Positions 7,324 through 13,796 of a stretch of 15,756 nt of DNA are shown here, piece after piece. Position numbers and translations under genes: made by a program. The DNA comes from Candidatus Methanolliviera sp. GoM_oil (GTDB lineage: Archaea; Halobacteriota; Methanoliparia; Methanoliparales; Methanoliparaceae): assembly GCA_902158735.1 (NCBI GenBank), contig CABGHG010000024.1:1-15756 (forward strand), written 5' to 3'. The notes beneath the pieces are model-generated. The model saw only the letters and a list, made by a program, of their open reading frames with translations, made no database searches and was not told the DNA's origin. Each line of letters begins with the position of its first letter. Position 1 is the first letter of the stretch.

Positions 7324-7344
7324 TTAAAAATCGGAGATTTTTAA
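7324..7344 (+). promoter_or_regulatory. Hairpin with the rpl15e Shine-Dalgarno in its loop
   Basis: A perfect 9-bp inverted repeat, TTAAAAATC (7324-7332) and GATTTTTAA (7336-7344), with GGA as the three-base loop, directly abuts the rpl15e ATG at 7345. The ribosome binding site GGAG (7333-7336) is therefore in the loop and first stem base. An alternative stem, TTTTTGA (7313-7319) with TTAAAAA (7324-7330), would exclude it. The stems are A/U-rich, so stability at a high growth temperature would be low. Confidence 0.5.
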
Positions 7345-7935
7345 ATGTCTAAGTCGATGTATGATTACGTGGGAGATGCGTGGAAGAGGCCAAAGGAGAC
7401 CTACGTTAAGGGTTTACTCTGGGAGAGGATGCAGATATGGCGAAGGGAGCCTTCAGTGGTGAGGGTAGAACACCCTACAAGGATAGATCGGGCAAGATCT
7501 CTTGGATACAAGGCAAAGAGGGGGATAATCGTCGCGAGAGTTGGGGTTAGACGTGGTGGACGTAGAAAATCGAGATTCAACAGCGGCAGAAGAACAAAGA
7601 GGATGGGTACGGATAAAATTACGGGTGGGAAGAGCATACAGAGGATTGCAGAAGAGAGGGCGGCAAGAAAGTTTCCAAATATGGAGGTCCTGAATAGCTA
7701 CTGGGTAGGGGAAGACGGTATAAAAAAGTGGTATGAAGTCATATTCGTTGACCCAAATCATCCTGTCATAAAGAACGACAAAGATCTCAACTGGTTGTGT
7801 GAATCACCGAACAAACGAAGGGTCTTTCGCGGAAAGACGAGCGCAGGCACAAAGGGAAGGGGGCTTAGAAAGAAGGGAATTGGCACGGAGAAGACGAGGC
7901 CAAGCATCAGATCACATGCGAGAAAAGGGAAGTAA
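7345..7935 (+). CDS. rpl15e: 50S ribosomal protein L15e
   Basis: 196 residues and highly basic, the normal length of archaeal L15e, a large-subunit protein shared with eukaryotes and absent from bacteria. It opens MSKSMYDYVGDAWKRP and has VRVEHPTRIDRARSLGYKAK, the conserved GGRRKSRFNSGRRTKRMG segment (residues 71-88) and the tail RPSIRSHARKGK. It begins 61 bp after ilvC and appears to be the first gene of the large ribosome/RNase P/proteasome/exosome operon. The leader carries a tandem repeat and alternative hairpins (separate entries), so expression may be controlled there. No clear TATA box can be fixed. TTAAAA at 7280-7285, overlapping the ilvC stop, is one weak candidate. Confidence 0.97.
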   Translation: MSKSMYDYVGDAWKRPKETYVKGLLWERMQIWRREPSVVRVEHPTRIDRARSLGYKAKRGIIVARVGVRRGGRRKSRFNSGRRTKRMGTDKITGGKSIQRIAEERAARKFPNMEVLNSYWVGEDGIKKWYEVIFVDPNHPVIKNDKDLNWLCESPNKRRVFRGKTSAGTKGRGLRKKGIGTEKTRPSIRSHARKGK

Positions 7936-7953
7936 AAACAAGTAATCTCGGAA

Positions 7954-8637
7954 ATGGGGTTTTACGACTGCATCTCTTACAAGGGAAAGGAGAATACGCA
8001 AGAGATGCTTCTCTTGTTGAAGAGGTATGGTTTCGCCGGGGCGATTGTTCTTTTCAAAGACGATATAGTCGATGAGAAGATCTTTGAGAGTATGATACTT
8101 CCGAGAGAATTTAAAGTTTTTTCTGGGATCGAAATATTCGCAGATTCCTTATCAAATCTCAAAAAGAAGGTTTATAGGTTTAGAAGAAGAGGCGATCTAC
8201 TGGCGGTTCATGGGGGAAATGATAAGATAGATCGGATGGCGTCGAGAGAGAAAGAGATTAACCTGGTAAGACATACGGAGGGTGGGCACGGGATCGATCA
8301 TATCACCGCGAGATTTGCCGCGGAGAACGGAGTGGCGATGGATTTCTGTCTCACTGCGTTGATATATAGTAGAACGTCGATGCCCGCGATTATCGGGAAG
8401 ATGCGGAGGAATTTAATCTTGATGAGGAAGTATAAAACGCCGATGATCTTATCGACAGGAGGAGAGGATAAGTTTGATTTGAGACCTCCCAGGCAGATGA
8501 TGGCTCTATCAGAGCTCTTTGGTATGACGAGGGAGGAATCATTAAGATCTTTAGAGATGCCCTTAGATATTGTGGATAAAAATAGAAGACATAAAGAGGG
8601 AAGGTTAATAAGGGATGGAGTCGAGACCGTAAGATGA
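7954..8637 (+). CDS. rnp3: Ribonuclease P protein component 3 (Rpp30 homologue)
   Basis: 227 residues with the PHP-like TIM-barrel fold of Rpp30/Rnp3. It binds the catalytic RNase P RNA with Pop5 and helps remove tRNA 5' leaders. Family features seen: MGFYDCISYKGKEN at the start, FSGIEI at 56-61, LLAVHGGNDKIDRMAS (82-97), GIDHITARFAAENGVAMDF (113-131), the KMRRNLILMRKY helix (149-160) and LRPPRQMMALSELFGM (176-191). It starts with ATG 18 bp after rpl15e, behind only a weak GGAA. It overlaps rnp2 by 4 bp (ATGA), so the two partner subunits are translationally coupled. Confidence 0.9.
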   Translation: MGFYDCISYKGKENTQEMLLLLKRYGFAGAIVLFKDDIVDEKIFESMILPREFKVFSGIEIFADSLSNLKKKVYRFRRRGDLLAVHGGNDKIDRMASREKEINLVRHTEGGHGIDHITARFAAENGVAMDFCLTALIYSRTSMPAIIGKMRRNLILMRKYKTPMILSTGGEDKFDLRPPRQMMALSELFGMTREESLRSLEMPLDIVDKNRRHKEGRLIRDGVETVR

Positions 8638-8975
8638 AGATTCCCTCCTCTCTCCGAGAGAAGAAGCGATATGTGATATTTGATATGCTCTCTGATGGTA
8701 AAAAAATAAGGGAGAGAGATCTGATGGATGCTATACGGTCTTCAGGAACATCTTTAATAGGATCTTTCGGAATGAGCCTTTGTAATATGCGTATGATCAA
8801 GTTGAACGGCAGAAGAGGGATATTGAGATGTTCCCGCGGAGGGCTAAATAAAGTTAGGGCAGTATTGACGATGGTCAATAATATAAATGGTGAGAGGGTG
8901 GCAATAGATATTATAAGTGTGAGTGGAAGTATAAAAAAAGCTACTCATAAGTATTTTAAAGATAAAAAGAGGTGA
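8634..8975 (+). CDS. rnp2: Ribonuclease P protein component 2 (Pop5 homologue)
   Basis: 113 residues. Pop5/Rnp2 forms a heterotetramer with Rpp30 and stimulates cleavage by the RNase P RNA. Seen: IPSSLREKKRYVIFDM at 3-18 (the conserved Pop5 opening), SLIGSFGMSLCNMRMIKLNG in the middle, GILRCSRGGLNKVRAVLTMV (62-81) and the family's VSGSIKKATHKYF near the C-terminus. Its ATG overlaps the rnp3 stop by 4 bp. The other archaeal RNase P proteins (Rpp21, Rpp29, L7Ae) and the RNA are not in the window. Confidence 0.92.
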   Translation: MKIPSSLREKKRYVIFDMLSDGKKIRERDLMDAIRSSGTSLIGSFGMSLCNMRMIKLNGRRGILRCSRGGLNKVRAVLTMVNNINGERVAIDIISVSGSIKKATHKYFKDKKR

Positions 8976-8980
8976 TGTAG

Positions 8981-9745
8981 ATGATGGGTCCTCAAATGGG
9001 ATATGATAGGGCTATAACTGTTTTCAGCCCTGATGGTAGGTTATTTCAAGTAGAATATGCAAGAGAAGCTGTTAAAAGGGGTACCACTGCTGTGGGAATT
9101 ATATCGGATGAAGGGGTGGTTCTGCTCGTTGATAAGAGGATAACGAGCAAACTGCTTGTCCCGGAGTCGATTGAGAAGATATTCAATATAGACGAGCACA
9201 TCGCGATCGCCACGTCCGGTTTGGTGGCTGATGCCCGTGTTTTGATAGATAGGGCTCGAATGGAGTGCCAAGTTAACAGAATGACATATGATGAGCCCAT
9301 AGGGGTGGAGGTGCTGGCAAAGAAGATATGCGACCATAAACAGCAATACACACAGTTCGGTGGAGTGAGACCTTATGGAACTGCCCTCTTGATTGCAGGT
9401 GTGGACAACGGCAGACCGAGACTATTCGAGACCGATCCGAGTGGTGCCTTAATGGAATACAGAGCCACCAGCATCGGTGAGGGAAGGAACTCCGCGATGA
9501 AAATTTTTGAGGAGCGGGCTGACGAGAATATAACCTTTGAAGGTTCCATACTTATGGGATTGGATGCCCTGTACGAGGTTGCAAAGGATAAGTTAGACGC
9601 CTCGACGATTGAGATAGGTTACGTCAAAAGAGAAGATGCCAAAGTTAAAAAGATGGATCCGGAGAAGGTGAGAGAGTACGTTGAAAAAGTGAAGTGGATG
9701 CATAAGGAAGAAGAGAAGGATAAGGGAGAGGAAGAAGAGGAGTGA
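8981..9745 (+). CDS. psmA: 20S proteasome alpha subunit
   Basis: 254 residues. Seven copies form each outer ring of the 20S proteasome and gate substrate entry. The signature GYDRAITVFSPDGRLFQVEY (7-26) and AREAVKRGTTAVGI are characteristic of alpha, not beta, subunits; there is no beta-type propeptide or catalytic N-terminal threonine. Lys66 in ESIEKIF and Gly80 in ATSGLVADAR occupy the pocket known to receive the HbYX tail of activating ATPases such as PAN. The C-terminus is a very acidic tail (about 239-254). GAGGTGAT precedes the start by a few bases. A second in-frame ATG at 8984 follows immediately, so the true start may be either. Confidence 0.97.
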   Translation: MMGPQMGYDRAITVFSPDGRLFQVEYAREAVKRGTTAVGIISDEGVVLLVDKRITSKLLVPESIEKIFNIDEHIAIATSGLVADARVLIDRARMECQVNRMTYDEPIGVEVLAKKICDHKQQYTQFGGVRPYGTALLIAGVDNGRPRLFETDPSGALMEYRATSIGEGRNSAMKIFEERADENITFEGSILMGLDALYEVAKDKLDASTIEIGYVKREDAKVKKMDPEKVREYVEKVKWMHKEEEKDKGEEEEE

Positions 9746-9749
9746 TCTT

Positions 9750-10448
9750 TTGGTAACGTTAGACGATGCCGTGATCGTCAGATATAAGAGTCACGGAAAG
9801 AAATTTGAGATATATGCCGATCCTGATCTCTCTTTATCTCTGCGTAATGGGGAAGTCGAGGATCTCGATCTCGATAAACTATTGGCAGTAGAAGGGATCT
9901 TTGAGGATGCTCAAACCGGGAAAAAAGTATCCGAAAATTCTCTTAAAGAGATATTCGGAACCGAAGACGTCTATGCTGTGGCAAAGGAGATAATACATAA
10001 AGGAGAGGTAAATCTCACTACAAAACAGCGAAAGGAGATGCGAGAGAGGAAGAGGAGACAGGTTGTATCTTTAATCGCAAGAGATGCGATAAATCCGCAG
10101 ACAAAGACGCCACATCCGCCAGCCAGGATAGAAAGGGCGATGGAGGAAGCCAAGATTAACATAGATCCCATGAAAAGTACTGATCTGCTTGTAAAAGAAG
10201 CAGTAAAGGCTATAAGACCAATAATACCGATAAAATTTGAGAATATTAGAGTAGCTATCCGAATTCCGGCAGAATATGCAGGAAAGTCTTATGGTGAAAT
10301 AAAAAATTTTGGGAAAATTTTAAAGGAAGAGTGGAGAAATGATGGTTCTTGGGTGGCTGTCGTTGAGACATCGGCAGCTTTACAGAGCGATTTTTATGGA
10401 CTGGTCAACAAGCTTTCCAATGGGGAGGCAGAGACCAAATTACTGTAA
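9750..10448 (+). CDS. sdo1: Ribosome maturation protein SBDS (Sdo1)
   Basis: 232 residues, the archaeal SBDS length. In eukaryotes SBDS works with the GTPase EFL1 to release eIF6 from nascent 60S subunits. In archaea it binds the large subunit, and its gene is linked to exosome genes, as here. Seen: the N-terminal FYSH domain (about 1-90) with AVIVRYKSHGKKFEIY; the central helical domain with VNLTTKQRKEMRERKRRQVV and TKTPHPPARIERAMEEAK; and the C-terminal ferredoxin-like domain with IPIKFENIRVAIRIP and DGSWVAVVE. The start is a TTG at 9750, preceded by GGAGTGATC (9739-9747), a near match to the anti-Shine-Dalgarno complement that spans the psmA stop. It lies 4 bp after psmA. Confidence 0.95.
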   Translation: MVTLDDAVIVRYKSHGKKFEIYADPDLSLSLRNGEVEDLDLDKLLAVEGIFEDAQTGKKVSENSLKEIFGTEDVYAVAKEIIHKGEVNLTTKQRKEMRERKRRQVVSLIARDAINPQTKTPHPPARIERAMEEAKINIDPMKSTDLLVKEAVKAIRPIIPIKFENIRVAIRIPAEYAGKSYGEIKNFGKILKEEWRNDGSWVAVVETSAALQSDFYGLVNKLSNGEAETKLL

Positions 10449-10466
10449 AAGGTTGGAAAGATAAAG

Positions 10467-11144
10467 ATGAGTGAAGAAGTTGTTATACCGGGGTGCTTTT
10501 TGGGAGAAAGTGTCACGGCTGGGGAAGGAACATTCGTCGAGGAGAACCGAGTTTACTCGATGGTTTATGGTTTGGTGAAGCGCGATAAAAAAGAGGTCGA
10601 GGTGATCCCTCTATCAGGAAAATATCTCCCAAAGGCGGGGGATCTCGTGATCGGTAAGGTCATAGAGTCCACCTTCTCGATGTGGATACTGGATATAAAT
10701 TCTCCTTATGATGGTCTGCTACGTCTCTCCAATTATCCTAAGAGGATAGAGAAAGAGGATATGCAAAAAGAGATGAGAGTGGGGGAGATGGTCATCACGA
10801 GGATAAAGGAAGTAGAATTTCCTATGAGGATCAACTTATCGATGGATGACAGAAAGTGTGCGGTCATAAGAGAGGGGGTGGTGGTTGAGATCACTCACAC
10901 AAAGATTCCGCGGGTTATAGGCAAAGGCGGTTCTATGATAAACCTCATCAAGAAAAAGATCGGCTGCAATATATTCATCGGGCAGAATGGGAGGATATGG
11001 CTGAGTGGAAGCGACAAAAAGATCGAATTGGCCGCAGAGACGATCCTTAAAATTGAGAGGGAAGCTCATGTCAATAGACTTGCGGATCGGATAGATAGGT
11101 TCATCAAAGAGAAAAAGAAGGGTAAGGGTAAAAATGCAAAATAG
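10467..11144 (+). CDS. rrp4: Exosome complex RNA-binding protein Rrp4
   Basis: 225 residues in three parts. The N-terminal domain (about 1-58) has VVIPGCFLGE; the S1 domain (about 60-130) runs from DLVIGKVIESTFSMWILDI to the end of the strand carrying RINLSM; the KH domain (about 135-200) has KIPRVIGKGGSMINLIKKK, with its GKGG loop at 152-155. The C-terminus is lysine-rich. Rrp4 forms the RNA-binding cap on the Rrp41/Rrp42 hexamer and feeds RNA into the phosphorolytic chamber. It lies 18 bp after SBDS with AAGGTTGGA ahead of the ATG. The last 11 bp overlap the start of rrp41, coupling the cap to the catalytic ring. Confidence 0.96.
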   Translation: MSEEVVIPGCFLGESVTAGEGTFVEENRVYSMVYGLVKRDKKEVEVIPLSGKYLPKAGDLVIGKVIESTFSMWILDINSPYDGLLRLSNYPKRIEKEDMQKEMRVGEMVITRIKEVEFPMRINLSMDDRKCAVIREGVVVEITHTKIPRVIGKGGSMINLIKKKIGCNIFIGQNGRIWLSGSDKKIELAAETILKIEREAHVNRLADRIDRFIKEKKKGKGKNAK

Positions 11145-11859
11145 ACCGGAAAAACTGATAAATGATGGAGTTAGATTGGATGGAAGAGGTGCTGACGAGA
11201 TCAGGCCGATAAAGATCGAGGCGGGTGTATTGAACCGGGCAGATGGTTCGTGCTATATAGAGTGGGGTGGAAATAAAGTTCTTGCAGCCGTTTATGGACC
11301 AAGAGAGGCACACCCCCGTCATCTACAAGACCCTCGCAAAGCGATAATAAAATACCGTTATAATATGGCGTCTTTTTCGGTGGAGGATAGGAAGAGGCCG
11401 GGGCCGGATAGAAGAAGTGTGGAGATATCTAAGGTCAGCAGAGAAGCGTTGGCACCTGTTTTGATGCTCGAATATTTCCCCAGATCATCCATAGATATCT
11501 TTGTGGAGATTTTACAGGCCGACGCGGGGACAAGAACTACAGGGATAACTGCCGCATCGGTGGCATTGGCCGATGCTGGGATACCCATGAAAAATCTTGT
11601 CTCTGCGATATCGGTGGGAAAAGCGGACGGAGAAGTCGTCTTGGATCTAATCAGAGAAGAAGATAACTATGGAGAGGCAGATATGCCGGTCGCGATGATA
11701 ACGGAGACGGGGGATATAACTCTACTTCAGATGGATGGCAATCTCACGGAGGAAGAATTTATAAAAGCCCTAAATTTTGCCAAGAAGGGATGTGAATCCG
11801 TCTATAAACTTCAGAGAAGAAGTTTGATTGAAAAATATGAGAAATCATGTAGTGATTAA
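11134..11859 (+). CDS. rrp41: Exosome complex exonuclease Rrp41 (catalytic RNase PH-type subunit)
   Basis: 241 residues, an RNase PH fold. Rrp41 is the active subunit of the archaeal exosome: it degrades RNA 3' to 5' with phosphate, or adds heteropolymeric tails in reverse. Visible active-site parts: RLDGRGADEIRPIKIEAGVL (14-33), the RNA-contacting Arg93/Arg94 in PDRRSVEISKVSREAL, the phosphate-binding AGTRTTGI with Arg134, and the paired acids Asp177 and Asp183 in EEDNYGEADMPVAM, spaced as in characterised Rrp41. All key residues are present. The ATG lies within the end of rrp4. The stop is directly followed by the rrp42 ATG. Confidence 0.97.
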   Translation: MQNRPEKLINDGVRLDGRGADEIRPIKIEAGVLNRADGSCYIEWGGNKVLAAVYGPREAHPRHLQDPRKAIIKYRYNMASFSVEDRKRPGPDRRSVEISKVSREALAPVLMLEYFPRSSIDIFVEILQADAGTRTTGITAASVALADAGIPMKNLVSAISVGKADGEVVLDLIREEDNYGEADMPVAMITETGDITLLQMDGNLTEEEFIKALNFAKKGCESVYKLQRRSLIEKYEKSCSD

Positions 11860-12633
11860 ATGAGTGAAGATATTTTATCCGAAGTTCGCCGTGACTATAT
11901 CTATAGGTTGATAAAAAATGGCGATAGGATAGGCGGAAGAAAGGCCGATGAATATAGAGATGTTTCCGTAGAAAAGGGAATTATAGCGAGAGCAGAGGGA
12001 TCTGCAAGGGTTAAGATCGGGAATACAGATGTTTTGGCTGGAATAAAAGCACAGATCGGAGAGCCCTTTCCAGATACGCCAGATAAAGGCGTCATCATCA
12101 CAAATGCGGAGTTGGTTCCACTTGCCTCCCCTTCTTTTGAAACGGGACCTCCAAATGAGAACGGTGTGGAACTGGCAAGAGTAGTCGATAAGGGTATACG
12201 GGGATCAAAAGCCATAGAGTTAGAAAAACTCTGTTTAGATGCGGGGAGTAAGGTCTGGATAATTTTTATAGATATACACATCCTTGATCATGATGGGAAC
12301 CTCATAGACGCTTCTGCACTTGCATCTATGGCTGCATTAACGAATACAACGCTTCCATACATCAGATATGAGGTTGGGGAAGAAGATGAGGCATTGCTTA
12401 TAAAGGATACCCCCATAGCCACCACATGTGCTGATATAGGGGGTGAAATAGTCTTCGATCCCTGTCTGGATGAGGAAAATGCATCAAATATTGAATTAAC
12501 TGTTACGACAAACGCTAACGGGGACATATCTGGCATACAGAAGAGAGGCGCCGGAAAAATACCATTTGGGGATATCTCCCAAATAGTCGATTCCTCCCGT
12601 AGGTTAGCTGGAGAATTGAGGAAGAAATTATAA
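11860..12633 (+). CDS. rrp42: Exosome complex component Rrp42 (non-catalytic RNase PH-type subunit)
   Basis: 257 residues, slightly longer than Rrp41, as usual. Rrp42 pairs with Rrp41 to build the hexameric ring. It lacks the catalytic acids but contributes to RNA binding. Seen: YRLIKNGDRIGGRKADEYRD (15-34), GSARVKIGNTDVLAGIKAQI (47-66), the Rrp42-type SPSFETGPPNENGVELARVV, and IDIHILDHDGNLIDASALA. The first motif reads GGR where family members normally have DGR. The ATG follows the rrp41 stop with no gap. No ribosome binding site stands out, so reinitiation after rrp41 is likely. Confidence 0.96.
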   Translation: MSEDILSEVRRDYIYRLIKNGDRIGGRKADEYRDVSVEKGIIARAEGSARVKIGNTDVLAGIKAQIGEPFPDTPDKGVIITNAELVPLASPSFETGPPNENGVELARVVDKGIRGSKAIELEKLCLDAGSKVWIIFIDIHILDHDGNLIDASALASMAALTNTTLPYIRYEVGEEDEALLIKDTPIATTCADIGGEIVFDPCLDEENASNIELTVTTNANGDISGIQKRGAGKIPFGDISQIVDSSRRLAGELRKKL

Positions 12634-12649
12634 GAATAGGGAGTAAAAG

Positions 12650-12928
12650 ATGGTTAAAATAACAAAGAAAGGTAAGAAGACGAGGTCTGCTGGGAGATAT
12701 GGGGCAAGATATGGAAGAAAAGGACGCAAATTGGTTGCTGATCTGGAAAGTAAGATGAAGATGAAGCATAAATGCCCGGGATGTGAAAGGTACGCCGTGA
12801 ATAGAATCGGCACGGGTATATGGCAATGTTCCAAATGCGGATATACCTTTACCGGCGGATCTTATATGCCAGAAACTCCCGCGTCTTCATACTTTGACGA
12901 GCATGGTAAGATAAAGGAGGAACGGTGA
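12650..12928 (+). CDS. rpl37ae: 50S ribosomal protein L37Ae
   Basis: 92 residues, basic, with a C4 zinc ribbon: CPGC (Cys42, Cys45) and CSKC (Cys60, Cys63) around a 14-residue turn. It opens KITKKGKKTRSAGRYGARYG, typical of archaeal L37Ae, a large-subunit protein shared with eukaryotes. It lies 16 bp after rrp42 with GGGAG ahead of the ATG. The stop TGA is immediately followed, in the same frame, by the start of rpoP. The GGAGG for rpoP lies inside the last codons (12916-12920). Confidence 0.96.
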   Translation: MVKITKKGKKTRSAGRYGARYGRKGRKLVADLESKMKMKHKCPGCERYAVNRIGTGIWQCSKCGYTFTGGSYMPETPASSYFDEHGKIKEER

Positions 12929-13063
12929 TTGTACCGGTGCGCTAGATGTAAAAGAAGCGTGGAGATCGATATTTATAGAGGTATAAGGTGTCCATATTGT
13001 GGATGCCACATCTTCTTGAAAGAGAGGGCAGTGGCATCGGTCAAAAAAGTTAAAGCAGAATGA
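12929..13063 (+). CDS. rpoP: DNA-directed RNA polymerase subunit P (Rpb12-like)
   Basis: A 44-residue zinc-ribbon protein: Cys4 and Cys7 in YRCARC, and Cys21 and Cys24 in RCPYC, plus an extra Cys26. It continues HIFLKERAVASVKKVKAE, matching the RpoP pattern of CxxC, a short strand, GIRCPYCG, then KER. RpoP is a small core subunit of archaeal RNA polymerase, homologous to Rpb12. The start is TTG at 12929, fixed by the in-frame TGA immediately before it and by GGAGG at 12916-12920 with 8 nt spacing. The gene is in the same frame as rpl37ae with only that stop codon between them. Linkage of L37Ae and RpoP in exosome operons is well known. A hairpin overlaps the stop (separate entry). Confidence 0.93.
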   Translation: MYRCARCKRSVEIDIYRGIRCPYCGCHIFLKERAVASVKKVKAE

Positions 13064-13098
13064 TCTGCTCAAAAATCTTTGATTTGCGACCACTCGCA
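13054..13098 (+). other. Two perfect hairpins at the rpoP/pcc1 junction
   Basis: AGCAGA-atga-TCTGCT (13054-13069) spans the rpoP stop codon. TGCGA-ccac-TCGCA (13085-13098) ends 10 nt before the pcc1 ATG. Both stems are perfect with four-base loops. No T-tract follows, so transcription termination is unlikely. They could affect mRNA processing or access to pcc1, which has no clear ribosome binding site. Confidence 0.45.
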
Positions 13099-13108
13099 GT
13101 GCCTCAAG

Positions 13109-13372
13109 ATGAAATGTAAATGCGAAGCGGAGATATCCTTCGAAGCAGAACCGAATTTGGGGGAAGCGATATATAGATGTATGGCTCAAGAGAGCGATGA
13201 TCCACATAAAGGCGCGGATATAAGCGTAAAGAGGTCAAGAAGATATCTATGCCTGACGGTCGTGGCTGGAAACATCGTCTCGCTCAGAGCCTCTTTAAAT
13301 ACTAACTTAAGATTGATCAAGGTGATCGAAGATATGATAGATCTGGTTGATGGAGGTGATCTAAATGGATGA
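13109..13372 (+). CDS. pcc1: KEOPS complex subunit Pcc1
   Basis: 87 residues. Pcc1 is the small dimerising subunit of KEOPS, which with Kae1, Bud32 and Cgi121 makes the N6-threonylcarbamoyl-adenosine of ANN-decoding tRNAs. The two-strand/helix layout fits: CKCEAEISFEAEPNLGEAIY at the N-terminus, then strands ISVKRSRRYLCLTVVA, and the family signature SLRASLNTNLRLIKVIEDM at 58-76. I choose ATG 13109. A TTG at 13079 would add ten residues (LICDHSQCLK) but lacks a ribosome binding site and is not family-like. The start used has no obvious Shine-Dalgarno either and follows a hairpin. The last 8 bp overlap pfdB. The other KEOPS genes are not in the window. Confidence 0.85.
   Translation: MKCKCEAEISFEAEPNLGEAIYRCMAQESDDPHKGADISVKRSRRYLCLTVVAGNIVSLRASLNTNLRLIKVIEDMIDLVDGGDLNG
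13352..13360 (+). promoter_or_regulatory. Full-length Shine-Dalgarno for pfdB
   Basis: GGAGGTGAT, 4 nt before the pfdB ATG at 13365 and inside the end of pcc1. It is one of the closest matches to the anti-Shine-Dalgarno complement in the window, suggesting strong independent initiation on pfdB. Confidence 0.7.
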
Positions 13373-13727
13373 GAATTTACCGCCTCAGGTGCAAAATCAG
13401 CTCATGCAGCTACAACAGTTGCAACAGCAGGCAAAAGCGATGCAAGAGCAAAAAATGCAGATAGAGGCAACGTTAAAAGAGACTGAAAAAGCTTTGGAAG
13501 AACTCGAGAAGGCAAAAGACGACCTCGTCTATAAGGGTGTCGGGGAGATTCTTGTGAAGACGGACAAGGAGACGGCGAAGAGTGAGTTAGGCGAGAAGAA
13601 GGAGATGTTGGATATAAGAAAACAGACGCTCGAGAGACAGGGGGAGAGGATAGAGAAGAGGTTTAATCAGCTTCAGGAGCAATTAAAAGGTTCGTTAGGA
13701 GATTCTGGGGTGGGACAGGGAGGATAG
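13365..13727 (+). CDS. pfdB: Prefoldin beta subunit
   Basis: 120 residues, the usual length of archaeal prefoldin beta. Four beta and two alpha subunits form a jellyfish-shaped chaperone that passes unfolded proteins to the thermosome. The protein is two long coiled-coil helices (about 8-50 and 73-112) rich in Gln, Glu and Lys, separated by the beta hairpins around DDLVYKGVGEILVKTDKETA. The N-terminus LPPQVQNQLMQLQQLQQQAK is typical. The short glycine-rich end GDSGVGQGG is flexible. It overlaps pcc1 by 8 bp and is the last gene of the superoperon here. No convincing T-tract terminator follows directly. Confidence 0.95.
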   Translation: MDENLPPQVQNQLMQLQQLQQQAKAMQEQKMQIEATLKETEKALEELEKAKDDLVYKGVGEILVKTDKETAKSELGEKKEMLDIRKQTLERQGERIEKRFNQLQEQLKGSLGDSGVGQGG

Positions 13728-13752
13728 ATCTGTTCCCCATGTGTGCCCAGCA

Positions 13753-13765
13753 TCGTAAAATTTGA
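13753..13765 (+). repeat. 13-bp direct repeat, left copy
   Basis: TCGTAAAATTTGA, matched exactly at 14574-14586. The next five bases also match except two (TGTGT against AGCGT). The two copies bracket the structured stretch and the unrecognised gene between pfdB and pdxT. Confidence 0.6.
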
Positions 13766-13796
13766 TGTGTAACTGAAGGGACTGTAAAAAAAGAAA

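Noticed and set aside
7345..13727. The mixed ribosome/RNase P/proteasome/exosome/KEOPS/prefoldin operon as a new system
   Set aside because: This is a version of the long-known archaeal exosome superoperon. Only its junctions and leader, reported separately, are unusual.
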